From: Buchananella hordeovulneris
GTDB lineage: Bacteria > Actinomycetota > Actinomycetes > Actinomycetales > Actinomycetaceae
DNA length: 64,000 nt
Assembly: GCF_001907235.1 (NCBI RefSeq)
Contig: NZ_MQVS01000008.1
Span: 84,625 to 148,624, forward strand
Direction: 5' to 3'
Part shown: positions 47,073 to 56,084 of the stretch, piece by piece
Layout: each line of letters begins with the position of its first letter
Numbering within the stretch: the first letter of the stretch is position 1
Program-made: the position numbers and the translations under genes
The notes under the pieces: model-generated
Database searches by the model: none
What the model was told of the DNA's origin: nothing
Seen by the model: only the letters and a program-made list of their open reading frames with translations

Positions 47073-48439
47073 GCATGGTGTTGGCGGTTTTGCTGTTTGT
47101 CGGGCTGGTGTTGTGCGTGCCGTTGGAGCCGACTCGTTGGCGCGAGTTGCGGGCCGCCCGCGGCCGCCCGGCCCGGCGGCTGCGCCCCCGGCCGCCGCGG
47201 CCGGTGGACTTGGGGATGCTAGTGGTCGAGGTGGCGGCCCTGCTGCGCGCCGGGCAGCCCGCCCAGTACGCCTGGGGGCGCGCTCTTGCCCGCCACGGCC
47301 TGGTCGGCCCGCCGTCGGGCGCACCGGAGCTGGCAGCGGACGGCCAAACAGGGCCAGCGGGGGCGGGCGCGGCAGCTAGCGCGGCAACAACCGAAACCGC
47401 CGCGGCCGACCGCGGCGCGCGCGGCACCCGCGCGGCCGAATCCGCCGCGCCCGGCGCACCGCCCGGCGCCTCCCGGCTGCGTCGTCGCTGGCGACGGCTG
47501 GGGCAGTGGTTGATGGCGCCGCTCGGCTCGCCCCCGGTGCCCACCCGGGCCGCGGCGGGGCAGGGTGACGTTGACGACGCCGTGCCGCCCGCCCTGCTGG
47601 ACGCCCTCCGGCAGGCACGCGCCCCCGCCCCGCTGTCCCACCGCTTCCAGCCCGCCGCCCGGGCCCGGCGGGCGGTGCTGGCCGGGGCCCTGCCCGGGGT
47701 CATCGTGGCCTGCCGGGTCTCGGCAACCGTCGGTGCGCCCCTCGCCACCGTCCTTGATCAGGTCGCTGACAGCATCACCCGCGCCGGGGAGACCGCCGAC
47801 GAGCGGCGCGTGCAGTTGGCAGGCCCGCTGGCCACCGCCCGGTTGCTGCGCTGCCTGCCGCCCTGCGGGCTACTACTAGGGCTGCTCCTGGGCGCCAACC
47901 CGCTGGTGGTGTTGACCGGCTCCTTTTTCGGCTGGGCCTGCCTGATGGTGGGCGGGGGCTTAGCGCTGGCCGGGTCGGTATGGATCGGCCGGATAGTGGC
48001 CGCCGCGGAGGCCCAACAGGACCGGGTCGATCCGGCGGTGCTGGTGGACGTGGCCCGCGCCTGCCTGCAGGTCGGTTGCGGGGTGCCGGGCGTGGTGCGC
48101 TGCCTGGGGCTGGCCGCCCGCGACCCGGCCCTGAGCGAATGCGGCCACATGCTGCTGCTCGGCGCCCCCTGGGCCGCGGCCTGGGCCGAGGTTGACAGTT
48201 CCCTGCAGCCGCTGGCCGCTGCCTTGGAGCCGGCCTGGGTGGACGGGGCAGCCCCGGGAGCGCTCCTGGCGCGCGCCGCCCACGGGCTGCGAGCCACCCG
48301 GGTGCGGGCGGCCCGCACCGCAGCTGCTGAGCTCGGCACCAAGCTCCTGCGTCCCCTGGCAGTGTGCCTGTTGCCGTCGTTCATTGCCCTGGGAATCGTG
48401 CCCGTCATCCTCGGCGGGGTGCTGGCCTTTCTCGGCTAG
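47069..48439 (+). CDS. TadB-TadC fusion, pilus inner-membrane platform
   Basis: A 456-aa protein joining two T2SSF-type platform proteins that are separate genes in most actinobacterial Tad clusters. The TadB-like half (about 1-315) has an N-terminal helix, a long Ala/Pro/Arg-rich insert (about 80-185), GVIVACRVSATVGAPLATVLDQVADSI and two membrane helices. The TadC-like half (about 320-456) shows VDVARACLQVGCGVPGVVRCLGLAARDP and ends LRPLAVCLLPSFIALGIVPVILGGVLAFLG. Starts as ATGA overlap with tadA. Only one open frame covers both halves with no stop between. Confidence 0.8.
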   Translation: MSMVLAVLLFVGLVLCVPLEPTRWRELRAARGRPARRLRPRPPRPVDLGMLVVEVAALLRAGQPAQYAWGRALARHGLVGPPSGAPELAADGQTGPAGAGAAASAATTETAAADRGARGTRAAESAAPGAPPGASRLRRRWRRLGQWLMAPLGSPPVPTRAAAGQGDVDDAVPPALLDALRQARAPAPLSHRFQPAARARRAVLAGALPGVIVACRVSATVGAPLATVLDQVADSITRAGETADERRVQLAGPLATARLLRCLPPCGLLLGLLLGANPLVVLTGSFFGWACLMVGGGLALAGSVWIGRIVAAAEAQQDRVDPAVLVDVARACLQVGCGVPGVVRCLGLAARDPALSECGHMLLLGAPWAAAWAEVDSSLQPLAAALEPAWVDGAAPGALLARAAHGLRATRVRAARTAAAELGTKLLRPLAVCLLPSFIALGIVPVILGGVLAFLG

Positions 48440-48443
48440 CCGC

Positions 48444-49535
48444 CTACTTGCCCTTCAACCGCATGACCCCCCGGCGACCGCGCGTGTTGTCCCGGCTGGC
48501 CCGGCGATCCTGTGCGCGAGCCAGCCGGGCGTCTTGGCGCTGGGCCAGCCGCGCCGATTCTTGCTGCAAACGCAGATAGCGCGCCACCCGCTCGGCCTCC
48601 ACCTGGCCGGTGGCCACGGCCGCCTGCACGGCACAGTCCCGTTCGGAACCGTGCCCACAATCGGGGAAGCGGCAGTGGGCGGCCAGCTCCGCAATGTCAG
48701 CGAAAGCATCGTCGATCGCGGCCGCATCGGTGGTGGCGGCCAGGGCACGGATGCCCGGGGTGTCGATCAGGTTGAGCCCCTGACCGGTGACTAGCTGCCG
48801 ACTCGTCGTGGTGTGTCTGCCCTTCCCGTCGCCCGCCCGCACCGCCTGGGTGGCCAACTGCGTGCCCAGCAGAGCATTGGTGAGCGTCGACTTGCCGGCC
48901 CCCGAACGGCCAACCAGCACCGCCGTCGTCCCGGACGGTAGCAGGGCGCGCAGGGCCCGCAGGCTGGCGGGGTTGTGGGCGCTGACCGCCAGCGCCTGAT
49001 CGGTGTGGCGGCCGAGGTCAGTCACCACAGCCGCCGCCTGCGCGGGCGGCACCAAGTCGGCTTTGGTCAACACCAGCCAGGCCTGCATCCCAGCCGCACG
49101 CGCCAAGGCGGTGAAGCGCTCCACCCGCCCCGGCGTCGGCGGCGGTGAGAAAGGCTCCACGATCAGGAGAATGTCCACATTGGCCGCCACCGGCTGGCCG
49201 AGGCTGCTGCCTGTCGCCGAGGGGCGCTCCAGATAGGTGCGGCGGGGCAACACGGTCGCCACCCGCATCTGCGCGGCGCTGGCCCCGCGCACGGCCAGCC
49301 AGTCACCCACTACGGGCGGCCAGTCCGCCTGTTCGGCGGTGTGGCCCGGTAAGGCCAGGTCAAGGCTGACGACGGCGGGGGCGGCCGCCGGGGACGGCGG
49401 CAGGAGCGCGACTTGCAGCGCGCCACGATGCACCGCCACCACTCGCCCGGCCTGCAACTCGCTTCGTGCGGACAAAGAGGCCACCGCCAGGTACGCCTGC
49501 CACCGCTGATCCCAACCCAGTTCCTGGTACTCCAT
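48444..49535 (-). CDS. rsgA: RsgA, ribosome small-subunit-dependent GTPase
   Basis: A 363-aa circularly permuted GTPase helping 30S maturation. Order of motifs: OB domain, G4 LTKADL, G5 SAHNP, G1 VGRSGAGKST, G2 region HTTTSRQ, G3 DTPGIRAL, then the zinc knuckle CRFPDCGHGSERDC. The ATG at 49535 follows AAGGCAGGG; the longer frame up to 49772 overlaps the divergent pilin gene and is not used. A Lys/Arg-rich tail ends the protein. It converges on the TadB-TadC gene with 4 nt between stops, an insertion into the Tad neighbourhood. Confidence 0.95.
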   Translation of the reverse strand: MEYQELGWDQRWQAYLAVASLSARSELQAGRVVAVHRGALQVALLPPSPAAAPAVVSLDLALPGHTAEQADWPPVVGDWLAVRGASAAQMRVATVLPRRTYLERPSATGSSLGQPVAANVDILLIVEPFSPPPTPGRVERFTALARAAGMQAWLVLTKADLVPPAQAAAVVTDLGRHTDQALAVSAHNPASLRALRALLPSGTTAVLVGRSGAGKSTLTNALLGTQLATQAVRAGDGKGRHTTTSRQLVTGQGLNLIDTPGIRALAATTDAAAIDDAFADIAELAAHCRFPDCGHGSERDCAVQAAVATGQVEAERVARYLRLQQESARLAQRQDARLARAQDRRASRDNTRGRRGVMRLKGK

Positions 49536-49755
49536 ACCCTGCCTTACCACCACGCGGTGACAACCAGCTGCCGACCACCCAGAAGAACCTAACGCACGCA
49601 CGGCACTTTGGGCGCTGCAGGCTGAGTAATTCGGCCGCGTGCGGATCCACAGGGAGGGCCGGGCGGCGTGTCGTCCACCGGCGGCAGGCCGCGGGTGACA
49701 GGCCCGCAGCGCCCCGCGCACCCTGAGGGCCCCAACTACCCGTCTAGGAGGAATC

Positions 49756-49998
49756 ATGCTGCAGCTAGTCACCTACCTCACCCTCGCGCTCCCGCAGCGG
49801 CTAGCGGCCCGGGTGCGCGCCACCCTGACCCGCCGCCGGGCGGGCCGCCCGGCCGAGGCAGGCATGGCCACCGCCGAATACGCCGTCGTCACCCTGGCCG
49901 CCGTCGCTTTCGCCGCGCTCTTGCTCGGCATCATGCGCTCCGGCGAACTCCGGGAGGCCCTGCTCGGCATCATCAAGTCCGCCCTCAGCGTCGAATAG
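49756..49998 (+). CDS. DUF4244 Flp-like pilin
   Basis: An 80-aa type IVb pilin-like protein. A basic leader ends at Gly, followed by MATAEYAVVTLAAVAFAALLLGIM. This gives the prepilin peptidase site G|M with Glu at +5 and a hydrophobic polymerisation helix. The DUF4244 family is the actinobacterial Flp replacement in the helicase/secretion neighbourhood. An ideal AGGAGGA site precedes the ATG. First gene of the pilin/TadE group. Confidence 0.9.
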   Translation: MLQLVTYLTLALPQRLAARVRATLTRRRAGRPAEAGMATAEYAVVTLAAVAFAALLLGIMRSGELREALLGIIKSALSVE

Positions 49999-49999
49999 C

Positions 50000-50401
50000 A
50001 TGCGCTGCCTGCCATGCCGCCCCGCCCGCCGCCCGGCCGGTCCCCGCCCGGCCCGCGGCGGCGAGCGGGGCACGGTCACCGCCGAGTTCGCCCTCGTGCT
50101 GACGGCCCTGCTGGTGCTGGCCGTCTTCCTCGCGGCGGTCGGGGGCGCGGTGCTGACCCACACCCGGGTCGGCGATGCCGCCCGCACCGCCGCCCGCCTG
50201 GCCGCCCTGGAGACCCCAGTGGGCCAGATCAGCGCCGCCGTCGCCGCGGTCGCCGGGAGCGAGGCGCGCCTGACCTGGGCGCGGCAGGGCGGCTGGGTCA
50301 GTGTCACCGTGCAGGCCCCCGTGCGCGGCCCCCTCGGCTGGATGCTGCCCGCCGCGCGGGCCACCGCCCACCTGCCCGCTGAGCCCCAGGAGTCCCCGTG
50401 A
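50000..50401 (+). CDS. TadE-like pseudopilin
   Basis: A 133-aa protein with an Arg/Pro-rich leader and the TadE segment RGTVTAEFALVLTALLVLAVFLAAVGGAVL. Glu at position +5 after the G|T junction and the single membrane helix are as in TadE pseudopilins. The rest (about 60-133) is a small periplasmic-type domain. It begins 2 nt after the pilin stop and its stop overlaps the next start as GTGA. Confidence 0.85.
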   Translation: MRCLPCRPARRPAGPRPARGGERGTVTAEFALVLTALLVLAVFLAAVGGAVLTHTRVGDAARTAARLAALETPVGQISAAVAAVAGSEARLTWARQGGWVSVTVQAPVRGPLGWMLPAARATAHLPAEPQESP

Positions 50402-50841
50402 CCGGCCCGCACCAACTTGACCCCGCCCCGCCGACCAAGCTCGCCCCGGCGAATCCGGCCCGACGGTCGGGATCAGCAACGAAGGAAACTCCCCGGGGCG
50501 GCACCAATTGTCGGTCCCGCGATCGCGGCTCAGCCACAGTCGCCGGACTCGGCATCGCCGCGCTCGCCCTAGCGCTGGCGTGGCTCATCCTCGCCCTCGG
50601 CGCGGCCCAAATGGCGCGCACCACCGCCCAACGCGCCGCCGACCTCGCCGCGCTCGCGGCCGCCACCGCCCTGCACAGCGACGGCTCGGCGTGCGCGGTG
50701 GCCGCCCAGGTGGTGGCCGCCAACGCAGCCGGGCTGGCGGCGTGCACGGTGGAGGGGGAGGACGTGGTGGTGCGCACGGTGGTGACGGCTCCCCTGGGCG
50801 TGGGGCAAGCGCGGGCAGTCGCCCGCGCCGGGCCCCGCTGA
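50398..50841 (+). CDS. Helicase/secretion-neighbourhood TadE-like protein
   Basis: A 147-aa protein. After a Pro-rich leader comes DRGSATVAGLGIAALALALAWLILALGAAQMARTTAQRAADLAALAAATAL, matching the TIGR03816-type TadE-like proteins (Rv3654c-like): a membrane helix followed by an RAADLAALAAA helix. GTG start at 50398, coupled to the preceding TadE-like gene. It is probably the last minor component of this pilus locus. Confidence 0.85.
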   Translation: MTGPHQLDPAPPTKLAPANPARRSGSATKETPRGGTNCRSRDRGSATVAGLGIAALALALAWLILALGAAQMARTTAQRAADLAALAAATALHSDGSACAVAAQVVAANAAGLAACTVEGEDVVVRTVVTAPLGVGQARAVARAGPR

Positions 50842-50929
50842 GCCGCGGGCAAACGCAGGCGCGTTTGCTGCTGCCGGTGCGGGGCCCGACAATGGGCGTA
50901 GCCATCGACTGCGTGTGCAAGGAATCGTG

Positions 50930-51346
50930 ATGCGGCATCGCCACTATCAGCCCAGCTTGTTCTTGGTGCTCCTGGCCCTGGCGGTCCCGCCCGCCCTTGT
51001 GGCAGCCCTGGTACTAGCCCGAGGCGACCAGCAGCACTACCTTCGCGTGTTCGCGTTTACCTGCGCCGGGGTGGCGGCCGTATTCGGCGGCGTGGCGTTG
51101 GCGTACCGGTTCTGCCGGGGGCGGGCGCGGCGGCGCGCCGCCGCAGCGGTGCTGTTGGGGGCGGCGGGCGCGTTCCTGGCAGCGGCGGGGTACACGCTCG
51201 CCCACCTAGGGGAGCTACACCGGCAGACCAGTGACTCGGCCCCCGGGCAGGGCTTTCCGGTGGTGCTGCTCGTCGTCGGCCCTCTGCTGCTCGGGGCGGT
51301 GAGCGGCGCGGTCGGCTGGCGGGTCTGGCGCGGCAAACCGGAGTGA
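50930..51346 (+). CDS. Membrane protein of unknown function
   Basis: A 138-aa protein with four hydrophobic helices (LFLVLLALAVPPALVAALVLA; VFAFTCAGVAAVFGGVALAY; AAAVLLGAAGAFLAAAGYTLA; FPVVLLVVGPLLLGAVSGAVGW). AAGGA precedes the start; GTG at 50927 is an alternative to ATG 50930. No family recognised. A two-copy repeat begins 3 nt after its stop. Confidence 0.7.
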   Translation: MRHRHYQPSLFLVLLALAVPPALVAALVLARGDQQHYLRVFAFTCAGVAAVFGGVALAYRFCRGRARRRAAAAVLLGAAGAFLAAAGYTLAHLGELHRQTSDSAPGQGFPVVLLVVGPLLLGAVSGAVGWRVWRGKPE

Positions 51347-51349
51347 TCA

Positions 51350-51442
51350 GCCGCCCGCCCGCCCACAAGGGCGCGCGGGCCTGGACTTGCGTCGGGCAGC
51401 ACAGCTTCCACTGCCGCCTGCCCGCCCACAAGGGCGCGCGGG
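51350..51442. repeat. Two-copy direct repeat with 33-nt insert (site 3)
   Basis: Copies 51350-51379 and 51413-51442 match at 29 of 30 positions (22 consecutive). They flank 33 nt (51380-51412). The element starts just after the stop of the preceding gene. The copies contain CGCCC-ACAA-GGGCG, a 5-bp hairpin. The rest of 51347-51507 holds no gene. Confidence 0.9.
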
Positions 51443-51507
51443 GCAGCTGGCGCACTGCCCCGCGCTAAATGCCGCCGGGCGGGGAAGGAAACCGCCCGGC
51501 GGCAGGC

Positions 51508-52926
51508 TTACTGTTCGCTGCCGATGCGGCCGGGGGTGGTGGCCACCCGCCGACCGGTGGAAACCGCCACGGGCCGCTCATCGGCGGTGGCCTTTTCGGC
51601 TGCCTGATCCTCCGCGCTAGCGAAGCGGGTGACCAGGTCCTTCAGATTGGCGCCCGTCAGCGCGCCCACGATTTCCTCCAACTGGCTGAAGTTGTTGGCC
51701 ACGGCACGCGGCAGGGCCCCGGCCCCGTCGGTCGACACCACGGTCATCTGCTTGATCTCGCTCATGGGTGCCGCCAACTCGCGGGCCACCTGCGGCAGGT
51801 TTTCCATGATGATCTGAATGATGGCGGCCTGGCCGTAGTTGGCGTAGGCCTGCGCCTGGGCATCCATCGCCGCGGCCTTGGCCAACCCGACGGCCTGCGA
51901 GGCGGCCGCCTCGGCCTCACCACGGGTGCGCACGGCCGACGCCTCCGCCCGGGCCCGCACCTGGGTCGCCTCGGCTTCCGCCTCGGCCTCCCGCAACCGC
52001 TCGAACTTGCCTGCCTCGGCGGACTGCTCACGGGCGTACCGCTCAGCGTCGGCGGGCTTGCGCACCTCGGTCTCCAGCTGCTTCTCGCGTAGCACGGCAC
52101 GGGCCTGAGCGGCCTCGGCCTCCACGGCCGCGATCTCCCGCTCCTTCACCGCGGCGGCCAACGGCCCAGCCGCCGCCGCTTCGGCTTCTGCCCTGTCCGT
52201 CTCGGCCCGCAGAATCGAGCGCTTGAGCGACAGGTCACGTTCCCGTTCGGCGATCAAAGACGCCGAGGTCACCTCGGCGTCGCGGGCGGCCCGCTCGTTC
52301 AGGGCCTTGGCCCGCCGGGCCTCCATGCGCGCCCGCTCGGCCTCCGGGGCCCCGAGGTTCTCGATGTAGCCGTTGGGGTCGGAGATGTTGGTGATCTGGA
52401 ACGACTCGATCGACAGCCCCATGGTCGAGACCTTGGTGACGGCGGCGTCGTAGACCTCGCGCCCAAAGGCTTCCCGGTCGCTAATCAGGTTCGAGATGGA
52501 CATGCGGCCCGCCACGTCACGCAACGCCCCGTACAGGATGTCGCCCGCGGACTTGGTGATCTCCTGGCCCGGGTTTTGCGAACCCAGGTAGCGTTCGGCC
52601 GCGGCCCGAATGGATGGGGTGTCGCTGCCGACCTTCACGGTGGCCACCGCGTTGATGGACACCGGCACTTTGGCCTCGTCCAGGCCGTCTTCCAGGCTGA
52701 TGCCGATGGAACGCTGCGCCAGCGACAGCCGCTGGCTGGACTGGATGATGGGCAGCACGAACGTGCGGCCACCCGGCGGGACGACCTTGACTTCCCCGCC
52801 CTTGGCCGCCCCCGAGACGATCAACGCCTCGGACGCCCCCACCGTGATAGTGCGCGAGATGATGAACGCGAAGACGGATAGGAGGAAGAGGGCGACAAGC
52901 ACAATGATGATGATGATTGGGTTCAT
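51508..52926 (-). CDS. Flotillin-like SPFH-domain protein
   Basis: A 472-aa membrane-scaffold protein: N-terminal membrane helix (IIIIIVLVALFLLSVFAFIIS), SPFH/band-7 domain (about 25-200, GASEALIVSG..GGRTFVLPIIQ), then a long Ala/Glu/Arg-rich coiled coil (about 205-365) and a C-terminal YGQAAIIQIIMENLPQVARELAAPMSEIKQMTVV flotillin segment. It organises membrane microdomains. The start overlaps the nfeD-like stop as ATGA, the usual NfeD-flotillin pairing. AAGGAACCCC precedes ATG. Confidence 0.93.
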   Translation of the reverse strand: MNPIIIIIVLVALFLLSVFAFIISRTITVGASEALIVSGAAKGGEVKVVPPGGRTFVLPIIQSSQRLSLAQRSIGISLEDGLDEAKVPVSINAVATVKVGSDTPSIRAAAERYLGSQNPGQEITKSAGDILYGALRDVAGRMSISNLISDREAFGREVYDAAVTKVSTMGLSIESFQITNISDPNGYIENLGAPEAERARMEARRAKALNERAARDAEVTSASLIAERERDLSLKRSILRAETDRAEAEAAAAGPLAAAVKEREIAAVEAEAAQARAVLREKQLETEVRKPADAERYAREQSAEAGKFERLREAEAEAEATQVRARAEASAVRTRGEAEAAASQAVGLAKAAAMDAQAQAYANYGQAAIIQIIMENLPQVARELAAPMSEIKQMTVVSTDGAGALPRAVANNFSQLEEIVGALTGANLKDLVTRFASAEDQAAEKATADERPVAVSTGRRVATTPGRIGSEQ

Positions 52927-53423
52927 GGGGTTCCTTGCTGGTCAAAAATGTCGACAGTGACATTGGTGACGCCGTCGCGGGAGTCGTCGGCTGACACGAT
53001 GTGCACGATCTGACCGGTGGTGAGGTGGGTTGGCCCGGTGGCAGGCAGAGTGACGTGGTTGTCGCGGGCAACGAGGCTGACGGAGCCGTTGCCGTTGGAC
53101 CACCACATCACCTGGCAGCGCCCCCACAGCAGCTCGGCGCTGGTCAGCGGTTGCGCAATGGCTTCCCGGCGGGCAAAACGCAGTAGCGGCGGCACGGTCA
53201 ACACGGCTACGGCTACCCCGACGCCCACCACGAGCAGGGTGTAAGCCAGTAGGGACCAGGACGCCTCCGTCGCCACCCAGGCAATGCCCCCCGCTGCCCC
53301 GCCGATGGCGAGCGTGACCGCCAGCCCGAGGAGCAGTTCGTCGGCGAAGTCCAGGCCGATGTCGATGAACGTGGCCAGCAGCAGCAAGCCGATACCGGCA
53401 GCAATCAGCAGCGCAAAGATCAT
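52923..53423 (-). CDS. NfeD-like membrane protein
   Basis: A 166-aa protein with three or four hydrophobic helices (MIFALLIAAGIGLLLLATFIDIGLD; LLLGLAVTLAIGGAAGGIAW; LLAYTLLVVGVGVAVAVLTVPPLL) and a C-terminal OB-like beta domain (about 105-160). NfeD-type proteins partner flotillins, as here by direct overlap. No ClpP-like protease domain is attached (short NfeD form). Confidence 0.82.
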   Translation of the reverse strand: MIFALLIAAGIGLLLLATFIDIGLDFADELLLGLAVTLAIGGAAGGIAWVATEASWSLLAYTLLVVGVGVAVAVLTVPPLLRFARREAIAQPLTSAELLWGRCQVMWWSNGNGSVSLVARDNHVTLPATGPTHLTTGQIVHIVSADDSRDGVTNVTVDIFDQQGTP

Positions 53424-53527
53424 CGAGTTTCCTGGAGGAAGTGAGGGGAAGCAAGCAGGACTGAGTTTAGTTCGGTGGGCTTGCGTGCGGGCCGTTTTCG
53501 TCGCCGTTAGGGGCGATCAGCCCATGT

Positions 53528-56011
53528 CTAGGTCCCGCCACCCCGCTCCCGCCCCTTGTTCGTCTCCGCCGCGTCGCTGGGCTGGGTCGCGGGGGCGGTG
53601 GCGCGGGCGAAGGCCCGCAGGAGCCGGGCGGCGGCCTCCTTGTCGAGCGGTTCGTTGCCGTTGCCGCACTTGGGCGACTGGATGCACGACGGGCACCCCG
53701 CCTGGCAGGGACAGCTGGCAACCAGGTCCGCGGTGGCTTGCATCCATTCGTGGCGGGCGGCGAAGCCCCGGGCGGCAAACCCGGCGCCGCCGGGTAGCGC
53801 GTCGTGGACGAAGATGGTGGCCTGGCCCGTCTGGGGATGCCAGGCGGTCGAGAGCCCGCCGAGGTCCCAGCGGTCGCAGGTGGCCAGCAGTGGCAGCATG
53901 GCGATGGCGGCGTGCTCGGCGGCGTGGAGCGCCCCTGGTAGTTGGGCCTCCGTCAGGCCGAGGCGCTGCCACTCGTCGGACGATACGGTCCACCACACCG
54001 CGGTGGTAGTCAGGGATCGCTCGGGCAGTTCGAGGGGATGGGCGGAGAGAATTTGCCCGTCGGGCACCTGCCGCCGGTCGTAGTGCGTGACCTGCTCGCG
54101 CACCGCCACCTTGCCGGTGTGCCACTGCCCGCCCGCACTCGCCGCGGCGGTGGCGGTGGGCTCCAAAATGTCGATGCTGGTGCGACTGCGGGCCCGGGTG
54201 CGCCAGCCTGGTTCAGCGGTGGGGCGCACGAGGACGTAGTCGTCGTGCAACTCCACCACCAGGTAGAGCTGTCCTTGATGCAGGTAGAGGGCACCGGGAT
54301 GCAAAGTGGCGTCGGCACGCGTGCCCGCGCTGGCCTGCCCGACGACGACGCCCGTATCTGCCCGCACTATCGGCAAGGTGTGGGCGGCGCCCCGCAGGTC
54401 CGTCAGGGCGGAGGGGCGGGTTGGCTGGGAATAGTTCCAGTACCAGCCGCCCGGCCGGGCCCGGAGCAGGCCCGCGGCAGCTAGTTCGTGCAGCAGGGTG
54501 GAGTCGGGCAGGTCAAAGAGGCGGTAGTCCTCGCGGGTCAGGGGCGCCTCGGCGGCGGCCGCGCACAGGTGGGGGGCCAGCACGTGCCAGTTGCCGGGGT
54601 CGAAAACGGTGGCTTCGACGTCGGCCAGGAAGGCCTCGGGGTGGTGCAGCAGGTACTGGTCGAGGGGGTCGGCGCCCGCCACGAACACGGCCAGTCCGCG
54701 GGCTCCGGCCCGCCCGGCCCGGCCTGCCTGCTGGCGCAGCGAGCTGCGCGAGCCGGGCCAGCCCGCGGTGATGACCGCGTCCAGTCCGTTGATGTCTATC
54801 CCCAGTTCCAGGGCGCTCGTGGTGGCCAGCGCCCGCAGCTGCCCGGCCCGTAGTGCGGCCTCCAGGGCGCGGCGCTCCTCTGGCAGGTAGCCGCCGCGGT
54901 AGGCCGCCACCGCGCCCGGCTCGCGCAGAGGCCCGCCCGGCGGCCCGTCGCTGGGGCGCGGTGCCGCGGCCGCCAACCAGCGCTGCACCGTCTCGGACAC
55001 GGTCTCGGCGGCGGCGCGGGAACGCACAAACACCAGGCTTTGGGCTCCAAGATGGGTGAAACGGGCCGCCAAGCGGGCCGCCTCGCTAGTGGCCGAGATG
55101 CGGGTGACTTGCCCGGCAGGCGACTCAGCTGCAGCTGCCGGGCTGGTGCCTGCCCCGGCGGGGCGCGCGATCGACGGCTGCCACAGCGCCACCAGCTGCG
55201 CCCCGCGCGGCGAGGTGTCGCGGGTGATCGGGACAATCTCCGTGGGAGACACCCCCAGCAGGCGGGCGGCGCTGGCGGCGGGCTCGGCCACGGTGGCCGA
55301 TGCGCACACCACCGTCGGGTTGGCTCCTGCCCGGCGGGCCAGGCGCAACAAGCGGCGGAGCACCAGCGCTACGTGTGCGCCGAAGACGCCCCGGTAGCTG
55401 TGGCACTCGTCGACGATCACCACCCGCAACTGGCGCAGCAGCCGCTGCCACCGGCGCTGGCCCGGCAGCAGGCTGTGGTGGAGGAAGTCTGGGTTGGTGA
55501 GCACGATGTCGGCGTGGGCGCGCACCCAGGCCCGGGCCTGCGCGTCCGTATCCCCGTCGCACGTCTCCGCCGCCACGGGCAGGCCCCCGGCGGCGATCAG
55601 CCGTTGCAGGGACGCCAACTGGTCAGCGGCCAGCGCCTTGGTGGGGGCCAGGTAGAGGGCCGTGGGACGGCAGCGCCACGCCGCCACCGAGCCGCTCGTC
55701 TCGGCGGCCGCTGTCAAGGCCGAGAGCACCGGCAGCCACCCCACCAGCGACTTGCCGGAACCGGTGCCGGTGGCAACTACCACGTGCCGCCCGGCCGCCA
55801 CGGCGTCGACGGCTTCCGCCTGGTGCTGCCACAGGGACTGCACCCCTGCGGTCGTCAGGGCCGCCACCACCTGCGGATGCACCCACTGCGGCCACGGGGC
55901 GCACTGCCCGGGCCGGGCGGGCACGCTATGCCAATGCACCAGCTGCTGCTCGCGCGCGCCTGCCTGCTGCAGGTAGGCGGCGAGCGTGGCAATGACATCG
56001 GCAGGTGGCAT
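53528..56011 (-). CDS. DECH-box helicase of the helicase/secretion neighbourhood (DUF1998-type)
   Basis: An 827-aa SF2 helicase, TIGR03817-like. Q-motif region WVHPQVVAALTTAGVQSLWQHQAEAVDAV, Walker A ATGTGSGKS, motif II VDECHSYRGVFG, motif III ASATVAEPA, motif VI QQAGRAGRAG. The C-terminal domain has the cysteine cluster CPCQAGCPSCIQSPKC (YprA/MrfA-like), expected to bind zinc. Such helicases act in DNA repair in Bacillus; the actinobacterial member sits beside the Tad genes for unknown reasons. ATG at 56011. Confidence 0.9.
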   Translation of the reverse strand: MPPADVIATLAAYLQQAGAREQQLVHWHSVPARPGQCAPWPQWVHPQVVAALTTAGVQSLWQHQAEAVDAVAAGRHVVVATGTGSGKSLVGWLPVLSALTAAAETSGSVAAWRCRPTALYLAPTKALAADQLASLQRLIAAGGLPVAAETCDGDTDAQARAWVRAHADIVLTNPDFLHHSLLPGQRRWQRLLRQLRVVIVDECHSYRGVFGAHVALVLRRLLRLARRAGANPTVVCASATVAEPAASAARLLGVSPTEIVPITRDTSPRGAQLVALWQPSIARPAGAGTSPAAAAESPAGQVTRISATSEAARLAARFTHLGAQSLVFVRSRAAAETVSETVQRWLAAAAPRPSDGPPGGPLREPGAVAAYRGGYLPEERRALEAALRAGQLRALATTSALELGIDINGLDAVITAGWPGSRSSLRQQAGRAGRAGARGLAVFVAGADPLDQYLLHHPEAFLADVEATVFDPGNWHVLAPHLCAAAAEAPLTREDYRLFDLPDSTLLHELAAAGLLRARPGGWYWNYSQPTRPSALTDLRGAAHTLPIVRADTGVVVGQASAGTRADATLHPGALYLHQGQLYLVVELHDDYVLVRPTAEPGWRTRARSRTSIDILEPTATAAASAGGQWHTGKVAVREQVTHYDRRQVPDGQILSAHPLELPERSLTTTAVWWTVSSDEWQRLGLTEAQLPGALHAAEHAAIAMLPLLATCDRWDLGGLSTAWHPQTGQATIFVHDALPGGAGFAARGFAARHEWMQATADLVASCPCQAGCPSCIQSPKCGNGNEPLDKEAAARLLRAFARATAPATQPSDAAETNKGRERGGGT

Positions 56012-56084
56012 GGCACCAGTGTGCCTGGAAACTCGCGCAGCCCAGGTCTAGGTCTCGCTCAGGCCGACTACGTAGGCTGGGGCG

